DNA of 17,157 nucleotides from an uncultured Eubacteriales bacterium (GTDB taxonomy: Bacteria > Bacillota > Clostridia > Oscillospirales > Acutalibacteraceae): assembly GCA_934476545.1 (NCBI GenBank), contig CAKSOB010000025.1, forward strand, positions 1-17,157. The letters are read 5' to 3'. This document shows, piece by piece, positions 14,365 to 17,157 of the stretch (position 1 is its first letter; every line of letters starts with the position of its first letter). Both the position numbers and the translations under genes were made by a program. The notes under the pieces are model-generated. The model saw nothing but the letters and a program-made list of their open reading frames with translations, had not been told where the DNA came from and ran no database searches.

Positions 14365-14387
14365 TTGTTACAAAAAAATTGTAACAA
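14365..14387. promoter_or_regulatory. Perfect 9-bp dyad upstream of the surface-protein promoter
   Basis: TTGTTACAA (14365-14373) and its exact complement TTGTAACAA (14379-14387) flank a 5-bp A tract. It centres about 87 bp upstream of the predicted start. There is no U tract on either side, so it suits a dimeric DNA-binding protein better than a terminator. Confidence 0.5.
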
Positions 14388-14462
14388 ACTTAAGCTTTTG
14401 TGGAATTAAAAATAAAGTTCTATTCCACTCGGAAAAACAGTTTGCTTTGCTATCATTCAGGC

Positions 14463-14502
14463 AAAAAACCTCCTGCACCGTTTCTTGATACAGGAGGTTT
14501 TT
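14463..14502 (-). terminator. Terminator of the Rrf2-family regulator gene
   Basis: AAAAACCTCCTG (14464-14475) pairs perfectly over 12 bp with CAGGAGGTTTTT (14491-14502), with a 15-nt loop. On the minus strand the stem ends in six U. It starts 4 nt after the gene's stop codon. T-rich sequence on the other side makes it potentially bidirectional. Confidence 0.9.
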
Positions 14503-14506
14503 ATTT

Positions 14507-14941
14507 TTAGATAATGTAATCATTTACACACTGGCATTCTTCCTCTTGAATATCTGCCAGAGTAATGCCATCTAAATATTCTTCAATCACATCTTGCAAC
14601 CCTTTCCATATTTTTAAGGTTGCACAACTATCCGCGCGTCCACACTGGTTAGGAGTTTGATCCAAACACGCTACCGGCGCAATGCTACCTTCGGTAATTC
14701 TGAGAATTTCTCCTACGGTATAGTCTTTTGGATCTCTTGCCAACATATAGCCGCCCTGATAACCACGATTGGTTTTCAGCACATCTGCTTTATTCAGAAG
14801 TGGAACAATCTGCTCCAAATATTTTTTAGAGATCCCTTGCCGCTTGGCAATATCCTTTAACGCAACAAATCCACAATCTTTATGCTGGGCAAGATCCAAC
14901 ATCATTCGCAGTGCATAACGACCTTTTGTAGAAATTTTCAT
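14507..14941 (-). CDS. Rrf2-family transcriptional regulator (IscR-like, probable Fe-S sensor)
   Basis: From the ATG at 14941 the protein has 144 residues and begins MKISTKGRYALR, the usual Rrf2 start; an in-frame ATG 10 codons upstream (14971) has no ribosome site. The N-terminal winged helix-turn-helix (about 1-65) includes LKDIAKRQGISKKYLEQIVPLL as recognition region and the wing NRGYQGGYMLAR. The C-terminal part carries Cys92, Cys100 and Cys106 (C-x7-C-x5-C), at the position where IscR-type members hold a [2Fe-2S] cluster; a Cys-Gln-Cys pair (136-138) lies near the end. It probably senses Fe-S status, redox or cysteine supply and binds DNA as a dimer. No isc, suf or cys genes are adjacent, so its targets cannot be read from context. 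Only GGGAG at about 12 nt, or TGGGAT closer in, serves as ribosome site. It is transcribed alone from 15011-15039. Confidence 0.9.
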   Translation of the reverse strand: MKISTKGRYALRMMLDLAQHKDCGFVALKDIAKRQGISKKYLEQIVPLLNKADVLKTNRGYQGGYMLARDPKDYTVGEILRITEGSIAPVACLDQTPNQCGRADSCATLKIWKGLQDVIEEYLDGITLADIQEEECQCVNDYII

Positions 14942-15010
14942 TTCAATCCCACACTCCCATCCGTTGCCCATTTTTATTCATCTGTCAAAGACAACTTTTT
15001 CTATGATTAT

Positions 15011-15039
15011 ATTTTACCACATTTGAACAAAAAAAGCAA
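15011..15039 (-). promoter_or_regulatory. Promoter of the Rrf2-family gene
   Basis: On the minus strand, TTGCTT (15034-15039) and TAAAAT (15011-15016) are 17 bp apart with an extended TGG before the -10. The start is near 15004, giving a leader of about 63 nt that contains a short TGTC-TTT-GACA dyad, a possible self-regulation site of low specificity. Confidence 0.68.
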
Positions 15040-15053
15040 TTCCTATCTGCTTT
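15029..15053 (-). terminator. Possible weak terminator of mutS2
   Basis: On the minus strand AAAGCA and TGCTTT (15048-15053 and 15033-15038) form a 6-bp stem with a 9-nt loop, running into a T-rich tract. The stem has only two G-C pairs and overlaps the -35 box of the Rrf2-family promoter. Some read-through from mutS2 is likely. Confidence 0.35.
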
Positions 15054-15083
15054 GTGGGATTCTCTCGATAAAGCGCAATGCAA

Positions 15084-17157
15084 TCAATGATTTTTTAACT
15101 CTACAATCGTTACACCACTTTCGCCTTCGCCATATACACCAAGACGATAGGATTTTACCGCGCTATGCCGCTTCAGGTGATCCTGCACTGCCTTTCGCAG
15201 TGCGCCGGTTCCCTTGCCGTGGATAATGGTTACTTGGTTCAATCCATTTAACTGGGCATTATCTAAGAAGCGATCCACCTCTAACAGCGCATCCAATACG
15301 GTTTCGCCTCGCAAATCCAACTCACTCATGCTGCCGCCGCCACGAGAAGAACCGGTCGTTACCCGCTTGGTTACGCTGCGCTTTGGCACCTGTACTTGCG
15401 TTTCCTCCAAAAGGCGCAGATTCGAGATCGGCACTCTTGTTTTGATAATACCCGCTTGTACAGTAACTTGCTCGCCATCGGCAGAAAGTTCTGTCACGAT
15501 TCCCTTTTTATCAATATCGAAAATCAATACGGTATCGCCTACCTTCAGGGGACGAGGCAACACATAACGGTCTTTTTGCCGTTGCCGAACCGGATCGGCA
15601 GTTTGTTCCAAGTGGCGCAGGCTACTGTTAATCTGCATTTTCTGCACAGCGGAAAGATGTTGCTCTTTTTTCGCCTTCTCCACTTCCTCCATCAACGCTT
15701 CAATTTGCGCACGGGTGCGAGATACCAAATTAGAAGCCTGACGCTGTGCAACTTCCAGTTCCTTTGCTGCATATTCAGCAGCTTTTGCTTTTTCGGCTTT
15801 GGCTTCTTCCAGCAATCGGGTTGCTTTCAAGCGCAAATCTTCTGCTTCTTTGCGCTCATTCTCAATAGCCTGACGGCCTTCCTCCAGTCGCTCTACTACG
15901 GTTTCAAAACGGGCATCTTCAGCGGATACCAATTCTTTTGCTCGTTCAATAATTTTCGGATCAATTCCCAACCGCAAAGAAATTGCAAAGGCATTAGAAC
16001 GACCCGGAACACCAATCAGCAACCGATAAGTCGGGCGGAGGGATGCCACATCAAATTCACAACAACCATTTTCTACGCCGTCTGTTTGCAGTGCGTATTC
16101 TTTCAATTCGGCATAGTGAGTTGTCACACCGATTTTTGCGCCTTTTCGCCGCAGTTCCTCGATGATTGCAATGCCCAGCGCTGCACCTTCTACCGGGTCG
16201 GTACCGGCACCCACTTCATCCATCAACACAAGGCTATGAGAATCAGCACTGTTCAAAATAGAAATTTGATTTGTCATATGGGCTGAGAAGGTAGACAAAG
16301 ACTGCTCAATGCTTTGCTCATCGCCAATATCCACCAAAATTTGACGGAAAACAGACACCTGGCTTTCCTCTGCTACCGGAAGCATTAACCCACACATTGC
16401 CATTGCACAGAGCAGTCCCAATGTTTTAAGAGCAACGGTTTTACCGCCGGTATTCGGACCGGTAATAATCAAGGTGTCAAACTCCATTCCCAAGGAAATA
16501 TCGGTAGGCACCACTCGTTTTCTATCGATCAGCGGATGACGTGCCTGCCGTAATTCCACCCGACCGTTATCATTTAACTTTGGCAAAGTTGCTTTCATGT
16601 CATAAGCCAAACTAGCCTTTGCAAAAATCAAATCTAACTCCACCGCCATTTGATAGCCGGTGCAAAGCTCATTGGCAAAACTGCCTACTTCAGCGGATAA
16701 TGCTGTCAAGATGCGCTCAATCTCTTCTTTTTCTTCGGCTTGCAGTACACGAATCTCATTATTTGCCTCTACCACGCTCATTGGCTCTACGAAAATCGTT
16801 GCGCCACTGGATGAGGTATCATGTACTAAGCCCGGAATCTCACTACGATATTCTGCCTTAACAGGTACTACATAGCGACCGGAGCGCATGGTTACAATTT
16901 GCTCCTGCAGGAACTTCTGCTTTGTCGTAGAATGAATCAATCCGTCTAAATGTTCCCGCACTTTTGCTTCTGCTCGTTGAATTCGCTTTCGGATTGCTTG
17001 CAGCTCCGGAGAAGCCGTATCGGCTACTTCTTCTTCGGAAAGTACGGTCAATCCAATTCTTGTTTCCAAATATTGATTGGGATAAAGTTGGTCAAATCGT
17101 GGGTCCAAGCTGGTTTTCATTCCTTCGCTTTTGGAGCGCCACTTTGCCACATTCTTC
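15084..17157 (-). CDS. mutS2: MutS2 family ATPase/Smr endonuclease-type protein (N-terminus outside window)
   Basis: About 690 C-terminal residues are present; family members are near 785, so roughly 95-100 are cut off by the window edge. Numbering from position 17150: Walker A GPNTGGKT at 231-238, Walker B LVLMDEVGAGTDP at 307-319, THY switch motif near 344-346. A long Glu/Lys/Ala coiled coil (about 395-515), a KOW-like beta domain (about 533-580) and a C-terminal Smr domain (608-688; LDLRG 611-615, HGKGTGALR 644-652) follow. In B. subtilis, MutS2 acts on collided or stalled ribosomes (RqcU role) and has also been linked to suppression of recombination; it lacks the mismatch-recognition domain of MutS. 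The LDLR motif associated with Smr nuclease activity is intact. No truncation or frameshift is visible in this portion. Confidence 0.95.
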   Translation of the reverse strand, partial: KNVAKWRSKSEGMKTSLDPRFDQLYPNQYLETRIGLTVLSEEEVADTASPELQAIRKRIQRAEAKVREHLDGLIHSTTKQKFLQEQIVTMRSGRYVVPVKAEYRSEIPGLVHDTSSSGATIFVEPMSVVEANNEIRVLQAEEKEEIERILTALSAEVGSFANELCTGYQMAVELDLIFAKASLAYDMKATLPKLNDNGRVELRQARHPLIDRKRVVPTDISLGMEFDTLIITGPNTGGKTVALKTLGLLCAMAMCGLMLPVAEESQVSVFRQILVDIGDEQSIEQSLSTFSAHMTNQISILNSADSHSLVLMDEVGAGTDPVEGAALGIAIIEELRRKGAKIGVTTHYAELKEYALQTDGVENGCCEFDVASLRPTYRLLIGVPGRSNAFAISLRLGIDPKIIERAKELVSAEDARFETVVERLEEGRQAIENERKEAEDLRLKATRLLEEAKAEKAKAAEYAAKELEVAQRQASNLVSRTRAQIEALMEEVEKAKKEQHLSAVQKMQINSSLRHLEQTADPVRQRQKDRYVLPRPLKVGDTVLIFDIDKKGIVTELSADGEQVTVQAGIIKTRVPISNLRLLEETQVQVPKRSVTKRVTTGSSRGGGSMSELDLRGETVLDALLEVDRFLDNAQLNGLNQVTIIHGKGTGALRKAVQDHLKRHSAVKSYRLGVYGEGESGVTIVELKNH

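Larger units (their letters stand above)
14077..14506. other. 430-bp region with no large gene: regulatory region of the surface-protein gene
   Basis: From right to left it contains the terminator of the Rrf2-family gene (14463-14502) and a GTGGAAT/ATTCCAC inverted repeat with a 15-bp spacer (14400-14406 and 14422-14428). The TTGTTACAA dyad, the paired direct repeats, the promoter, the 47-codon leader ORF with its internal terminator, and the ribosome site of the surface-protein gene follow. The stretch 14429-14462 shows nothing I can support. Confidence 0.7.

Noticed and set aside
14259..14428. Invertible (phase-variable) promoter
   Set aside because: The inverted repeats present are closely spaced local dyads and do not flank the promoter. 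No site-specific recombinase gene is in the window.
15396..16286. 296-codon plus-strand ORF opposite mutS2
   Set aside because: It is antisense to the MutS2 coiled coil and ATPase region. The Phe/Leu/Cys/Gln-rich translation is what reverse-complemented Glu/Lys/Ala codons give, it has no ribosome site, and it resembles no protein family.

Overview
This is about 17 kb of bacterial chromosome with the features of an anaerobic Firmicute of class Clostridia. The evidence is a strong AGGAGG-type Shine-Dalgarno before most genes, mid-to-low GC (roughly 44% by eye), a class III fructose-1,6-bisphosphatase, adjacent pyrB and pyrI, MutS2, and a 2-hydroxyacyl-CoA dehydratase-activator type ATPase. An Oscillospiraceae/Ruminococcaceae-like host is plausible, but the sequence alone does not settle it. 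I see no tRNA, rRNA, CRISPR array, insertion sequence or phage gene. Most of the window is chromosomal housekeeping.

Layout. 1-3999 (+): a two-gene operon, cut at its 5' end, encoding a tandem-ATPase dehydratase-activator homologue and a separate HgdB/D-component-like partner, closed by a terminator. 4124-4543 (+): mscL, which converges on fbp (4605-6539, -) over a shared hairpin. 6709-7739 (+): promoter, then a cyclophilin peptidyl-prolyl isomerase and a hotdog thioesterase in an operon. This converges on the pyrimidine operon pyrB-pyrI (9174-7822, -) over another bidirectional hairpin. pyrB is divergent from trmB (9344-10006, +), and a membrane-anchored polysaccharide deacetylase follows (10107-11090, +). 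The deacetylase converges on a large secreted beta-helix/Thr-rich/BIG2 protein (11134-14076, -). Upstream of that gene lies a 430-bp region dense in regulatory signals. Then come an Rrf2-family regulator (14507-14941, -) and the 3' 88% or so of mutS2 (15084 to the window end, -).

The part most worth attention is 14077-14460, the upstream region of the surface-protein gene. It holds a promoter preceded by two copies of an 8-bp direct repeat set exactly 20 bp apart, and a perfect 9-bp-arm dyad further upstream. Downstream of the promoter is a transcribed leader with a well-initiated 47-codon ORF, and a strong intrinsic terminator lies inside that ORF. This looks like an activator-controlled, attenuated leader for a cell-surface adhesin-like protein. 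The regulator and signal cannot be named from the sequence. A second smaller point is a perfect dyad at the predicted +1 of the pyrBI transcript.

Five genes have an in-frame upstream start that I rejected: fbp, the cyclophilin, pyrB, the surface protein and the Rrf2 regulator. In four of them a clear ribosome binding site decides the start; for the Rrf2 gene the choice rests on the family N-terminus. The coordinates here use the chosen starts.
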